DNA from: Acidicapsa acidisoli | Lineage (GTDB): Bacteria; Acidobacteriota; Terriglobia; Terriglobales; Acidobacteriaceae | Assembly: GCF_025685625.1 (NCBI RefSeq) | Contig: NZ_JAGSYI010000002.1 | Span: 620,001-684,000, forward strand | DNA: 64,000 bases | Direction: 5' to 3' | Shown: in pieces, positions 1-9,035 of the stretch | Numbering within the stretch: position 1 is the stretch's first letter | Layout of the letters: the number at the start of each line of letters is the position of its first letter | The notes under the pieces: generated by a model | Database searches by the model: none | Told to the model about the DNA's origin: nothing | The model's input: only the letters and a program-made list of their open reading frames with translations | Position numbers and translations under genes: made by a program

Positions 1-33
1 AAAGGCTCCACGGGACGGGCCTCGCCTTTTTTT
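1..33 (+). terminator. Probable terminator of a gene left of the window
   Basis: AAAGGC (1-6) can pair with GCCTTT (24-29), followed by a run of T to position 33. This fits a rho-independent terminator for a gene whose body lies outside the window. The stem is only 6 bp with a long loop, so it is a modest call. Confidence 0.4.
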
Positions 34-256
34 AACGTCAAAAATACAGACTTTCACTCCCTCACGCAAACCCTCTCAAATACCCCCGCGTCCTCCCGCT
101 TCAATTAGACCCATTCCAATAGCAAAATCCCATCCCCGCGTCGATTTCCCATTTCGGAACTACAACGTAAACGGAATTCTGATTCATGTTTCAAACAACT
201 GTTTCACGGAGCTACACTTCATCCCATCCGCCCCCAGAATCAGGAGATATTCCACT

Positions 257-616
257 GTGTCCGAAACTGTCCACACCGGTATTTCTGACAACTCCCTTGG
301 AGCCGTCAGCTACCTCACTCTAATTCCTGCGATCGTCTTCCTGGCTATCGCCCCTTACAACCGGAGTGCATACGTGCGCTTCCATTCCTGGCAATCCATC
401 ATCGTCGGCGCGATCGCGTTCCTCGTCAACTTCGTCCTTAGTTCCCTGATGCAGTCGACCTCGTTCGTCAGCCCGCGTGTATTTCTCACTCTCAGCGCAT
501 TGATCGGCGTCGCTTATATGCTCGTCATGATCCTTTGCGCAGTCCGCGCCCTCAACGGCAAACTCTTCAAGCTCCCTTTGGTCGGTGCCTGGGCCGAACG
601 CCAGGCAAACCGTTAA
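257..616 (+). CDS. Small multi-pass membrane protein (DUF4870/Tic20-like)
   Basis: A 119-residue protein with three to four hydrophobic segments (about residues 17-33, 45-64, 73-100) and a conserved-looking R-F-H-S-W-Q-S patch at about 42-47, typical of small DUF4870/Tic20-like bacterial membrane proteins. It starts with GTG at 257; AGGAG at 242-246 sits 10 nt upstream, which supports this start. There is no signal peptide. Molecular function is unknown for the family. It stands alone: the next gene on this strand begins 466 bases later, after a palindromic repeat. The family name is from remembered pattern only. Confidence 0.72.
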   Translation: MSETVHTGISDNSLGAVSYLTLIPAIVFLAIAPYNRSAYVRFHSWQSIIVGAIAFLVNFVLSSLMQSTSFVSPRVFLTLSALIGVAYMLVMILCAVRALNGKLFKLPLVGAWAERQANR

Positions 617-1082
617 CCCCACGGACGTTCCCTCAAAAGAGCGCCCACATTTCGATCATCCTTGTAACTCCAGCTTGTCTCTCCACTTGGACAAGCCTCA
701 CCCGCTGAACGGATATCTGGCTCCGGCAATGCGCAGGCGCCAGCGACCTCAACCATCAGCCCTCCCCTCAACATCTCGCCCATCCTTGCCTCGTCCCAAC
801 GAGCCAAGGATGGGCCTTATAACTTTCGGATAACATCCACTGGTATTTTCTAAATTCTGCGGAACAACTCCCATCGCAAACTAAATCGATTGCGTTGAAA
901 GTCGCAGCGAAGAAGCCAAATCTTCCCATTCGGATCGCATCCGAGGACGTCGCAAATCCCTTGACATCGCCACTTCCGGTCAACTAATCTCGCGGCGCTT
1001 CCATCGCGACCTCGCGGCGAACGCGAACGGCCACTCCTCGAATTCAACGCGAATATAGCCAATGTCTACGGGAGAGCTACCA
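617..1082. other. Intergenic region with one long hairpin
   Basis: No convincing gene: overlapping frames are short and have low-complexity composition. The only structure seen is the hairpin at 778-815, listed separately. The promoter and leader of the downstream GH13 gene must lie here, but no clear -35/-10 pair stands out. Confidence 0.6.
778..815. repeat. Palindromic repeat copy (ATCCTT...AAGGAT type)
   Basis: GCCCATCCTTG (778-788) is perfectly complementary to CAAGGATGGGC (805-815), and the inner CTCGT/ACGAG also pairs, making one long hairpin. The ATCCTT/AAGGAT stem recurs at 29922-29957, 30495-30531 and 35725-35767, so this is a member of a dispersed family and not only a terminator of the upstream gene. 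Confidence 0.6.
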
Positions 1083-4000
1083 ATGAGATTCCGGACTTCC
1101 ATACCGCGCCTTCCTGGCAAGGCCGTGTACATGCTCGCGCTTTTGCTTTGCATTCTCGCATCGTCCTCGGTCCTTGCGTGGTCCGATCCTGCGATCCCCG
1201 CAGGCCACATCCGCGTTCACTACTTTCGCCCGGACGGCAACTACAGCGGCTGGACAATCTATGCCTTCGACAACACCACCGAAAACACCGGCAACTACGG
1301 CGGCGGCCCTGTTCAGGTGACCGGAACCGACAGCTATGGAGCCTACTTTGACGTCGGCGTGACCACCGGCGCGCAGGAAGTCGGAATCATCATCCACAAC
1401 CCCACCGCCTCAGGCGGCGACCAGAAGGACACCCCCAACAATCTCTTCGTCGATCCTTCAACGCAGGGCTTCGAGTACTGGGCCTATTCCGGCATAGCCA
1501 AGCTCTACACATCGCCGATTAACCTGACCAATCCCACCGCCATTCTGCCCGGATACGTCCGCGTTCACTACCACCGCACGGACGGCAATTACAGCGGATG
1601 GACGATCTACGCCTTCTTCGATACAACCGAATTCGCAGGCGATTACAACAGCGGCCTCGTGCCTGTAACCAATACCGACTCATACGGCGCATACTTCGAT
1701 GTAGCAGTCGTCGCCAACGCCCAGAATCTCGGCCTTATCATCCACAATCCCTCGGCATCCGGCGGCGATCAGAAAGACCCAGGTCCGAATGAGTTTGTCG
1801 ATCCCACGACCGAAGGCTTCGAATACTGGGGCTACACCGGAATCGGCAAGCTCTACAAGAGCCAGCCGAGCCTCACCAATCCCAACGCACTGTTGCCCGG
1901 CTATGCCCGCATTCACTACTACCGGCCCGACGGCAACTACGCCAACTGGTCCGTCTACGCCTTTAACGACACCGCCGAATACACCGGCGACTACAACGAC
2001 GGGCTTACCTTCGTCACCAGCATGGACACCTACGGCGCATACTTCGACATCAGCCTCATTCCCAACGCGCAAAACCTCGGATTCATCATTCACAACACCG
2101 CGACCGGCACAAAAGACCCCGGCCCCAACATGAACCTCGACGTCGCCACCAACCTGCAAGCCTGGGCCATCTCCGGCAATGCCACAGTCTTCACGTCGAC
2201 GCCGACACCAACCCAGATCCTCGACAGCCTGCTCAACGTGGAGCAGGCCTACTGGCTCGATCGCCAGCGGGTCGCCATCCAGCCGCAGTTCGCGCAAAGC
2301 GGAGATACTTACGTACTTAGTTCGAGCCTCACGGGCGGCCTTTCCGTGACTCCAACCGGCATCACCGGCGGCACAACCATTCCGCTCACCGCCGGCGGAA
2401 CGCTTACCGCCGATGAACTCCTTCGCTATCCACAACTAAGCGGCTACACCGTCCTCCAACTCCCCGCCACCACAACAGTCGCAGCACTGCAAACCTTCCT
2501 CCAAGGTCAGCTCGCCTTCTCCGCCATCGGCTCCAACGGCTCGCTGCAATACGCCACCGGCATCCAGGACGCAGGCGTCCTCGACGACCTCTACTACTAC
2601 CCCGGCAAACTCGGCGTCCTCTTTCATCGTGATGAAGCCACCTGGTCCGACTGGCCCGAAGACGAAAACTACGCCATCAAGCTCAAACTATGGGCGCCCA
2701 CCGCGCAATCCGTCTCGCTCCAGCTCTTCGATCACGAAGCCGACACCACCCCTTCCGCCACGGTTCCCATGCACGAACACAACGGCGTCTGGGTAGCCGG
2801 CGGCGATGCAAGCTGGAAGGACAAGTACTACCTCTACAGCGTCAAAGTCTGGGTCCCATCCGACTCCGCAGTCGACACCAACGTCACCAGCGATCCCTAC
2901 TCCATCGACATCGCTCTCAACGGTACAAAGAGCCGCATTACCGACCTAGACTCCGACGAAACCAAGCCCCAGGGATGGGACGAACAAAACTCCCCGTCCC
3001 TCCGCAGCTTCAGCGATCTAAGTCTCTACGAACTCCATGTCCGCGACTTCAGCATCAACGACCCCACCGTCCCCGCAGCCCATCGCGGCTATTACGAAGC
3101 CTTCGACGACCAGACCTCCAACGGCATGAAGCATCTCCGCTCCCTCGTGCAGAGCGGCCTGAAAGCCGTCCATATTCTGCCGTCCTTCCACTTCGCCAGC
3201 GTCAACGAAGATAAGTCCACCTGGGTCATTCCCAGCGGCCTCGCCGCCTTCCCGCCCGACGGAACGCAGCAACAGGCCGCCGTCACCGCCAGCCAATCGA
3301 ACCCCGCATATAACTGGGGCTACGATCCCGTCCATTACATGACTCCGGAGGGCAGCTACGCCATCAACCCCGACAACCGCGTCCGCGAATACCGCGTCAT
3401 GGTCAAAGGCCTCCACAAAGCCGGCCTCCGCGTCGTCCAGGACGTAGTCTTCAACCACACCAACGCCAGCGGCGAAGGCCCCAACTCCAACCTCGACGAA
3501 GTCGTGCCCAACTACTATCACCGTCTCGACGCCAGCGGAAACCTCGAAACCGGCTCCTGCTGCCCCGACACCGCCAGCGAACACAAAATGATGGAGAAGC
3601 TCATCATCGACTCGCTCCTGCTCAACGCTCGCCAGTACAAAATCGACGGCTTCCGCTTCGACATCCTGAGCTTCATGTTCACCTACAACATCACCGACAT
3701 CCAGAAAGCCCTGCAAGCGCTCACCGTTGAGAAAGACGGCGTCGACGGCAGCAAAATCTACCTCTACGGCGAAGGCTTCAACTTCGGCGACACGGTCAAC
3801 AACCAGATCGGCCCCAACGCCTCGCAGGTCAATCTCTACGGCTTCGGCGTCGGCACCTTCAACGACCGTATCCGCGACGGCACGCGCGGCGGCAGCCCCT
3901 TCACCGACGAGCGCGTCCAGGGCTTCGCCACCGGCGTCTTCACCGACCCGAGCGACTTCACCAACAGCACGCTCTCATCCAGCCAGCAGCAATCGCAGCT

Positions 4001-4883
4001 CCTCCAATACTCCGACTGGATCGACGTCGGCCTCACCGGCAACCTGCGCGACTTCACCTTCATGGACAGCGCCGGAGCCACCGTTACCGGCGCCCAGATC
4101 AGCTACAACGGCCAGCCCACCGGCTACACCAAGAGCCCCATCGAAGCCGTCAACTACGCCTCCGTCCACGACAATCAGGACCTCTTCGATGCCGTCCAGT
4201 TGAAGTCCAGCTTCAGCGACACCATCGCCACCCGCGCCCGTCGCCAGATCATGGGCATGAGCCTCATCACCCTCGGCCAGGCAATCCCCTTCTACCAGGG
4301 CGGCGACGACCTCCTGCGCTCCAAAGACATGGATCAGAACAGCTACAACTCCGGCGACTGGTTCAACAAGATCGACTGGTCCGGCCAAACCGCCAACTGG
4401 GGCATAGGCCTGCCCATCGCCAGCCAGAACCAGAGCCAGTGGCCCATCATGACACCGCTGCTCAGCAACCCCGCCTACACTCCGCTGCCCGCCAATATCG
4501 CCTACAGCCAGGCAGCGTTTAACGAACTGCTGCAAATCCGCTATAGCTCAGACCTCTTCCACATGGCCACCCTCGAAGAGATCCAGCAAAACCTCACCTT
4601 CCTCAACACCGGCCCAAGCCAGACCCCTGGCCTGATCGCGATGAAGCTCGACGCCAACGGCGGCCACTACGGCGCCTACAAACACATCGTCGTACTCTTC
4701 AACGCCACCAATGCCTCCGTCACCTTTACCGACAGCCGCCTGCAGGGCCTCGCACTCCGCCTGCACCCTGTCCAGCAAAACTCCGCCGACCCCACAACGA
4801 AGCTCTCAACCTTCAACTCCAAAGCAGGCACAGCAACGGTCCCCGCCATGACCACAGCCGTATTCGTAGCCGAATCCGAATAA
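1083..4883 (+). CDS. Secreted pullulanase-type GH13 alpha-1,6-glucosidase with three PUD modules
   Basis: Predicted to hydrolyse alpha-1,6 branches in pullulan, glycogen or starch outside the cytoplasm. The four GH13 regions are visible: D-V-V-F-N-H near residue 788, G-F-R-F-D with nucleophile D860, Y-G-E-G with acid/base E897, and S-V-H-D with D1030. An N-terminal signal peptide ends near residue 33. Three tandem repeats starting near residues 42, 158 and 274 (116-residue spacing) match the pullulanase-associated PUD/CBM41-like module, followed by a CBM48-like region around 510-620. A longer frame opens at 1062, but GGAGAG at 1071-1076 is placed 6 nt before ATG 1083, and that start gives a clean signal peptide. 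1266 residues; the gene ends in a strong convergent terminator. The exact choice between type I pullulanase and amylopullulanase cannot be made by eye. Confidence 0.9.
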   Translation: MRFRTSIPRLPGKAVYMLALLLCILASSSVLAWSDPAIPAGHIRVHYFRPDGNYSGWTIYAFDNTTENTGNYGGGPVQVTGTDSYGAYFDVGVTTGAQEVGIIIHNPTASGGDQKDTPNNLFVDPSTQGFEYWAYSGIAKLYTSPINLTNPTAILPGYVRVHYHRTDGNYSGWTIYAFFDTTEFAGDYNSGLVPVTNTDSYGAYFDVAVVANAQNLGLIIHNPSASGGDQKDPGPNEFVDPTTEGFEYWGYTGIGKLYKSQPSLTNPNALLPGYARIHYYRPDGNYANWSVYAFNDTAEYTGDYNDGLTFVTSMDTYGAYFDISLIPNAQNLGFIIHNTATGTKDPGPNMNLDVATNLQAWAISGNATVFTSTPTPTQILDSLLNVEQAYWLDRQRVAIQPQFAQSGDTYVLSSSLTGGLSVTPTGITGGTTIPLTAGGTLTADELLRYPQLSGYTVLQLPATTTVAALQTFLQGQLAFSAIGSNGSLQYATGIQDAGVLDDLYYYPGKLGVLFHRDEATWSDWPEDENYAIKLKLWAPTAQSVSLQLFDHEADTTPSATVPMHEHNGVWVAGGDASWKDKYYLYSVKVWVPSDSAVDTNVTSDPYSIDIALNGTKSRITDLDSDETKPQGWDEQNSPSLRSFSDLSLYELHVRDFSINDPTVPAAHRGYYEAFDDQTSNGMKHLRSLVQSGLKAVHILPSFHFASVNEDKSTWVIPSGLAAFPPDGTQQQAAVTASQSNPAYNWGYDPVHYMTPEGSYAINPDNRVREYRVMVKGLHKAGLRVVQDVVFNHTNASGEGPNSNLDEVVPNYYHRLDASGNLETGSCCPDTASEHKMMEKLIIDSLLLNARQYKIDGFRFDILSFMFTYNITDIQKALQALTVEKDGVDGSKIYLYGEGFNFGDTVNNQIGPNASQVNLYGFGVGTFNDRIRDGTRGGSPFTDERVQGFATGVFTDPSDFTNSTLSSSQQQSQLLQYSDWIDVGLTGNLRDFTFMDSAGATVTGAQISYNGQPTGYTKSPIEAVNYASVHDNQDLFDAVQLKSSFSDTIATRARRQIMGMSLITLGQAIPFYQGGDDLLRSKDMDQNSYNSGDWFNKIDWSGQTANWGIGLPIASQNQSQWPIMTPLLSNPAYTPLPANIAYSQAAFNELLQIRYSSDLFHMATLEEIQQNLTFLNTGPSQTPGLIAMKLDANGGHYGAYKHIVVLFNATNASVTFTDSRLQGLALRLHPVQQNSADPTTKLSTFNSKAGTATVPAMTTAVFVAESE

Positions 4884-4902
4884 CGAACATCCATGCGGGT
4901 GC

Positions 4903-4936
4903 GGGTGCCCCAGGTCTCGATTCTGAGACCTGGGAT
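4903..4936. repeat. Palindromic repeat with GGGTGCCCC end
   Basis: CCCAGGTCTC and GAGACCTGGG form a perfect 10-bp stem around a 6-nt loop, preceded by GGGTGCC. The same hairpin in the opposite orientation occurs at 23389-23421, and the GGGGCACCC end is shared with the other repeat families in the window. Confidence 0.7.
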
Positions 4937-4966
4937 TCTGAGACTCGCGTTCAAAGCAAAAAAGAA

Positions 4967-4994
4967 CCCCACAGACGTTCATCCGTCTGTGGGG
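4967..4994. terminator. Bidirectional terminator between GH13 and GH18 genes
   Basis: CCCCACAGACG (4967-4977) and CGTCTGTGGGG (4984-4994) form an 11-bp perfect stem with a 6-nt loop. An A-rich run lies on the left and TCTTGTCTTT on the right, so it can end transcripts from both convergent genes. Confidence 0.85.
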
Positions 4995-5017
4995 TCTTGT
5001 CTTTGCCTTTGCTATCG

Positions 5018-6355
5018 TTAGTGGCCCAGCCCGGCAGCCATCGTCTTCACCATCGTCCCATTGGCGTCATCATCCTTCAGAGCCCACACATACGCGCCGC
5101 CAAGCCCACCCGGAACCTTGACATCGATATACAGCATCTTCAGAAACGCCGTAGTCGGATCGTCATAGGTATAAAACGTCTCCGACGCTGGATCATACAG
5201 CGACACCGCCAGCCTCTGCGCATCGAAGTAACTGCTGTACCCATTCGCCTTCAAGTTAGCCAGCGTCCCATAAGTCGCAATCCCCGGAGTCAGCAACGTA
5301 TCGCAACCCGACGTAGCCCCGCTCAAATCCGTGCACAATCCCGTCCCATTCGCCAGCGGAACCGCCGACGGCCCCTTAGAACTCTGGTACAAGCCATGGT
5401 TCACATTCGGAACGCCAGTCCAGCCAGCGCCATAGAGCGGCAATCCCATCGTGTACTTCGACGGCGGAACCCCCGCACGCAGATAAGCATCCACCGTCGA
5501 ATCAATATCAAGATCCTGCCCATACAAAGGATCTTTCTTCGAATCAAACAGCGGAGACGCATCATTCGTCTGCGTATCCCACGACCCGGCATAGTTATAT
5601 CCGTCAATGGTGATGAAATCCACCTGCTCGGCAGCATGTTTCAGATCGATGTTCACATAGTTCTGCGCGCCCGCCGGCCCGTCAAACGACATCACATACT
5701 GCTTGCCCGTTGTCTTGCTCAGAGCATTCAACTGACTGCGAAACTCCGCCAGCAACGCCGTAAAGTTCTGCGTATCGGCCGACGTCGGAAACTCCCAATC
5801 GATATTGAAACCATCGAAGAGACCAGGAGCCGTAACACCCGTTGCGATATTTCCCTTCACAAACATATCAATGCACGAAGCAGCCAGCGCCTGCCGCCCG
5901 GCCTGCGTACTCGACGCGCTCACAAAGCCCGCAAGGTTCGTAGCCGAAGCGCCTCCAATCGACATCAGCACCTTCAACTTAGGATGAAGCTGCTTAAGCT
6001 GTTGAATCGCCCCAAAGTTCCCATACAGCGGCGCAGAATACGCCACACCGCTCACACTCGGCAGATTAGGTGTCGAATAGTCCGCCCAGCTATCGGCAAT
6101 CGAGCAGGCAGGCGCAGGACTGGTAGTTACATTGGCAAACGCGTAGATAAGGTGCGTCAACTTATCCGCCACGCCATTCTGTTGCAGATTGGCGATGTTA
6201 TACCCGGCATAGTAGATACTCCACTCCTCGAAGTATCCGCCAAGAATCTTGCCCTGGCTGCGATCTTGCGCAAATGCGGGGTGCAGGCTTGCGAGGAACA
6301 TCATCAAACACATCAAAACCGCTTGAGTGAATCGCTGAAAAAATCGTCTCGACAT
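5018..6355 (-). CDS. Secreted GH18 chitinase
   Basis: Predicted to cleave beta-1,4 N-acetylglucosamine chains by the substrate-assisted GH18 mechanism. The family signature D-G-F-N-I-D-W-E is at residues 181-188, with E188 the proton donor, and the K-V-L-M-S-I-G-G strand is at 128-135. A signal peptide ends at about residue 29 (A-F-A-Q). The frame is open to 6424, but AAGGAG lies 9 nt before the ATG at 6355 and this start gives a normal signal peptide, so 445 residues are annotated. No separate chitin-binding module is seen. It converges with the pullulanase gene, and both suggest a polysaccharide-degrading lifestyle. Confidence 0.9.
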   Translation of the reverse strand: MSRRFFQRFTQAVLMCLMMFLASLHPAFAQDRSQGKILGGYFEEWSIYYAGYNIANLQQNGVADKLTHLIYAFANVTTSPAPACSIADSWADYSTPNLPSVSGVAYSAPLYGNFGAIQQLKQLHPKLKVLMSIGGASATNLAGFVSASSTQAGRQALAASCIDMFVKGNIATGVTAPGLFDGFNIDWEFPTSADTQNFTALLAEFRSQLNALSKTTGKQYVMSFDGPAGAQNYVNIDLKHAAEQVDFITIDGYNYAGSWDTQTNDASPLFDSKKDPLYGQDLDIDSTVDAYLRAGVPPSKYTMGLPLYGAGWTGVPNVNHGLYQSSKGPSAVPLANGTGLCTDLSGATSGCDTLLTPGIATYGTLANLKANGYSSYFDAQRLAVSLYDPASETFYTYDDPTTAFLKMLYIDVKVPGGLGGAYVWALKDDDANGTMVKTMAAGLGH

Positions 6356-6916
6356 TCGGGAGCGCTCCTTGAATTGAATTCCTGAGATTCGCGGAGTATA
6401 GGGGAAAGCCAATTCCATCTGCAATGATTATTTTCAAAGAAAGTGATCAACAATCTGACCGAACACCACCCCAACGACGCAAACAGAGGGGAGCAATGGC
6501 CTTCAGGCCACTGAAAAACCGGCCACGGAATCCCGCACTCCCCTTGAATCTCAGCCCTAGCGAAGAGGTGTCCCATCTTTGGCGCGCGCCTCGAACAACG
6601 ATAAGACTCAGAGCCCGTCGGCTTGGGCTTTTTGGGTTAGACATTTGGCTTAATTCAGTTAAGCAATTTACAATCAATACTTTACGAGAACAACCTAAGA
6701 ACGAGTGCCCGATGACGATAATATGACTGGAGGGAATCAGTTAGATCCCCTTACCACATGTATTCGGACTGCGAAATGGTTTCTGGGTCTTAATACAGCG
6801 GCCCAACTCACAGAACCACGGCGAGAAACCTCCATCCGAGATGAATATTGGTAAAATGATGTACCCTAATCTCATCCGACTAATTAGGTAGGGAAAATCC
6901 CCATCTTTTCAACGAC
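6356..6916. other. Intergenic region between chitinase and the three-gene cassette
   Basis: No convincing gene. It holds a short hairpin followed by T (6612-6630). An inverted repeat CCTAAT (6865-6870) / ATTAGG (6883-6888) lies about 30 nt before the downstream cassette and could be an operator. The sequence becomes AT-richer from about 6640, consistent with the edge of an acquired segment. Confidence 0.5.
6612..6632 (+). terminator. Possible terminator hairpin
   Basis: AGCCC (6612-6616) and GGGCT (6625-6629) flank an 8-nt loop and are followed by TTTT. No gene is seen directly upstream on this strand, so it may end an unrecognised small RNA or be coincidental. Confidence 0.3.
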
Positions 6917-7690
6917 ATGTCAAATCTAGAACGCAGAAAAATCGCCCCCCCCGGCCAGCTTCAGACTGAATTGTTGAGGTTCACTGTATTCCTCCCTGTC
7001 GCTGAGAAGATCGGCGATCAAAATTGGTGGACTGAATTGGTCGGCGTCGAACCAGAAATTCGGAATTCTCGGCCGAACATAGGCTTCCTCCAAGAGGCGG
7101 GCCCAATTGACGCCTACGGGTTGGTTCTAACTACAAACCCAGGCCGCGTGGATTGGCTATTAACTCCGAAACAGCAAGAAGGTATTCCACCCATATCTCG
7201 CTGGGCGGGTCCCCTCAATGAGACGTTGCCTTTCTTCCAAAAGCTCATGACCACGTGGATCGCGGGTCATCCCTCCGCCGCCAGATTAGCTCTCGGAGCA
7301 ATAGTGCACGAAAAGATGAACAGCCGGCAAGACGCTTATAGGAGACTAGCTAAGTATCTGCCCGCTGTCACAATTGACGCAGACGGGTCGAGCGAATTGG
7401 CCTATCAAATAAATCGACCAAGGCAGTCGAAGGTCGCTCTTGGATTGCAAATCAACCGTCTAAGCAAATGGTCCGCTAACCTTTTCGTGCCATTTGGATT
7501 CTCGATTAACAATCCTGCACAGGCACAGATGGAAAGACTAGGCGACGGCGAAACCACCTGCCGCATTGAACTGGACATCAATACGGACCCCGCGTATGTG
7601 GAGGGGTTCAGCCAGCTAATCATAACCGGGCTAACTGCAGAGTTCTGTGAGCTAGCGATGGAAATCACTGAGTTTGGAGACATCCAATGA
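6917..7690 (+). CDS. Unknown protein, first gene of a three-gene cassette
   Basis: 257 residues, soluble, no signal peptide or membrane segment. I do not recognise the family with certainty; the block with Y-Q-I-N-R-P-R (about 162-168) followed by I-N-R-L-S-K-W-S (about 178-185) and the late E-L-D-I-N-T segment look like conserved motifs of a widespread uncharacterised family. No catalytic signature is seen. The stop overlaps the next start (ATGA at 7687-7690), so the two are translationally coupled. Codon use includes many AT-ending and AGA/AGG codons unlike the neighbours, which suggests acquisition. No strong Shine-Dalgarno precedes ATG 6917. Confidence 0.72.
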   Translation: MSNLERRKIAPPGQLQTELLRFTVFLPVAEKIGDQNWWTELVGVEPEIRNSRPNIGFLQEAGPIDAYGLVLTTNPGRVDWLLTPKQQEGIPPISRWAGPLNETLPFFQKLMTTWIAGHPSAARLALGAIVHEKMNSRQDAYRRLAKYLPAVTIDADGSSELAYQINRPRQSKVALGLQINRLSKWSANLFVPFGFSINNPAQAQMERLGDGETTCRIELDINTDPAYVEGFSQLIITGLTAEFCELAMEITEFGDIQ

Positions 7691-8526
7691 GTGCCTGCCA
7701 TACAGCAATCCCGGCCGAATTCGAGTGGTCTTGCCCACCCTCAATTGCAAAGGTTACTGTCGATGCTTATGAATCCATGATCAGCACAGCGCCTAAACCA
7801 TTTGAGAGAGCTTCGGGACTTATTTTGCGCAATCCGCAACTTAACAAACTGGTTCCGACAAACCCATCAGGGATAGTAGGAGCTGGCCGCACAGAAAGTG
7901 GCGTGTCGGGGCCCGTAATCCTTACAACCGAATCGGGGGAGATTGGCGAATTCGAGAATTACCTTTCCGGAACTACACTCCTGCTAACTGACCGCGGAGG
8001 AGTCGGCCGATTCCAAGAAAACTCGGCCGGACCAATCTATTCCTTTACTGATTTGGAAAACGGATATTATAGGAGCAAGGTGCCTTTCGTCCGTGCCAGA
8101 AATCACGAGACGGAAGACAAATTCAGGCTTGCTTTTCAGAGAGCCACCGAAGAGCGATTCGAAGATGGCATGGAGAGCCAATTTTCAAGGGAGTTGGAGA
8201 CTCTGGTGAAGACCTTCGGCACCGATCCTTTCAGTATTCTGAATAGACTCTTCAAAGATTCCTCAATTTCCCCCACTGTCTGGGCGGAAGCTGTAAGGTG
8301 GGTTGGGCGTGCGGAACAACTCCTTACCCGCTCAACTAGACTTCTATTATTAGAGCTGTCCATTTCGTCCGAATTTGCTGTTGTCCGCGATAGCGCCGCT
8401 CTCGGAATAGCCTATATGGACGATCAGTTGGCAATACCTATGATCGAACGGGCGATCGCATCAGAGAAACTGACTGAACTGAAAGCGGACATGAGGCAAG
8501 TCCTCCAGCAACTAAGAGGGTGCTAG
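7687..8526 (+). CDS. Unknown protein, second gene of the cassette
   Basis: 279 residues, no signal peptide. The N-terminal half (about 50-130) is rich in G, S and T with alternating hydrophobics, consistent with a beta-rich domain. The C-terminal part (about 195-278) is helical with a pattern like a HEAT/ARM repeat pair (V-R-D-S-A-A-L-G-I-A-Y-M around 240). It starts inside the stop of the first gene and its own stop overlaps the third gene, so all three are one unit. No known catalytic motif is visible and function is unknown. Confidence 0.72.
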   Translation: MSACHTAIPAEFEWSCPPSIAKVTVDAYESMISTAPKPFERASGLILRNPQLNKLVPTNPSGIVGAGRTESGVSGPVILTTESGEIGEFENYLSGTTLLLTDRGGVGRFQENSAGPIYSFTDLENGYYRSKVPFVRARNHETEDKFRLAFQRATEERFEDGMESQFSRELETLVKTFGTDPFSILNRLFKDSSISPTVWAEAVRWVGRAEQLLTRSTRLLLLELSISSEFAVVRDSAALGIAYMDDQLAIPMIERAIASEKLTELKADMRQVLQQLRGC

Positions 8527-9035
8527 TGTCTCGACTTCTTATCACAGTTAACAAGAGACTATGGGACAAGGAGTTGCTTCCGAGCTTTGTCCAACCGGGC
8601 GACATTACTGCGGACTGCCTAATGAGTCTGAGAGTCACAGACAACAGTATGTCTGTTTGGGAAGTTACCGGAGACGACGCCAACCTTGAGCGGGTGCTTA
8701 CGGCGCTAGCCGCGAATCGTGATCATCCTACCAATATCGACTATTTGATATTCGACTCGAACATCCCAGCATCCCTGGGGCTGGAAGTGATAAGAAGGCC
8801 TGGCGCAACTCCAGACGTGGACGCAAATGAAGCTTGGCACCGCGATCTCGTAGATATATCAGGAAGGAAGCTTCTAGGGTTCGCCGTAGAAGTATTTCAG
8901 AATTCAACCCGGAGAAGATGCCCGGGAAAAGATGTCCTGAGACTGCTCAAAGAAGCATTTAGGCGTAAGGAAATCGATCGGGAAAGGATACCCCCGACTT
9001 TGTTGCAAAAGATCGAAAACGGCCTGCAGCTTTAG
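8520..9035 (+). CDS. Unknown protein, third gene of the cassette
   Basis: 171 residues with GTG starts at 8520 or 8526, both overlapping the end of the preceding gene (stop TAG 8524-8526), so coupled translation is likely. Soluble; begins with a basic segment followed by mixed alpha/beta pattern; the C-terminal 45 residues are strongly charged (R-R-K-E-I-D-R-E-R). The W-H-R-D-L segment at about 102-106 could be a conserved motif but I cannot assign it. No recognised family. Confidence 0.68.
   Translation: MLVSRLLITVNKRLWDKELLPSFVQPGDITADCLMSLRVTDNSMSVWEVTGDDANLERVLTALAANRDHPTNIDYLIFDSNIPASLGLEVIRRPGATPDVDANEAWHRDLVDISGRKLLGFAVEVFQNSTRRRCPGKDVLRLLKEAFRRKEIDRERIPPTLLQKIENGLQL

Noticed and set aside
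5018-6400. Long plus-strand frame (4997-6385) opposite the chitinase
   Set aside because: It is the antisense of a clear GH18 gene, very Arg/His-rich, with no ribosome site.
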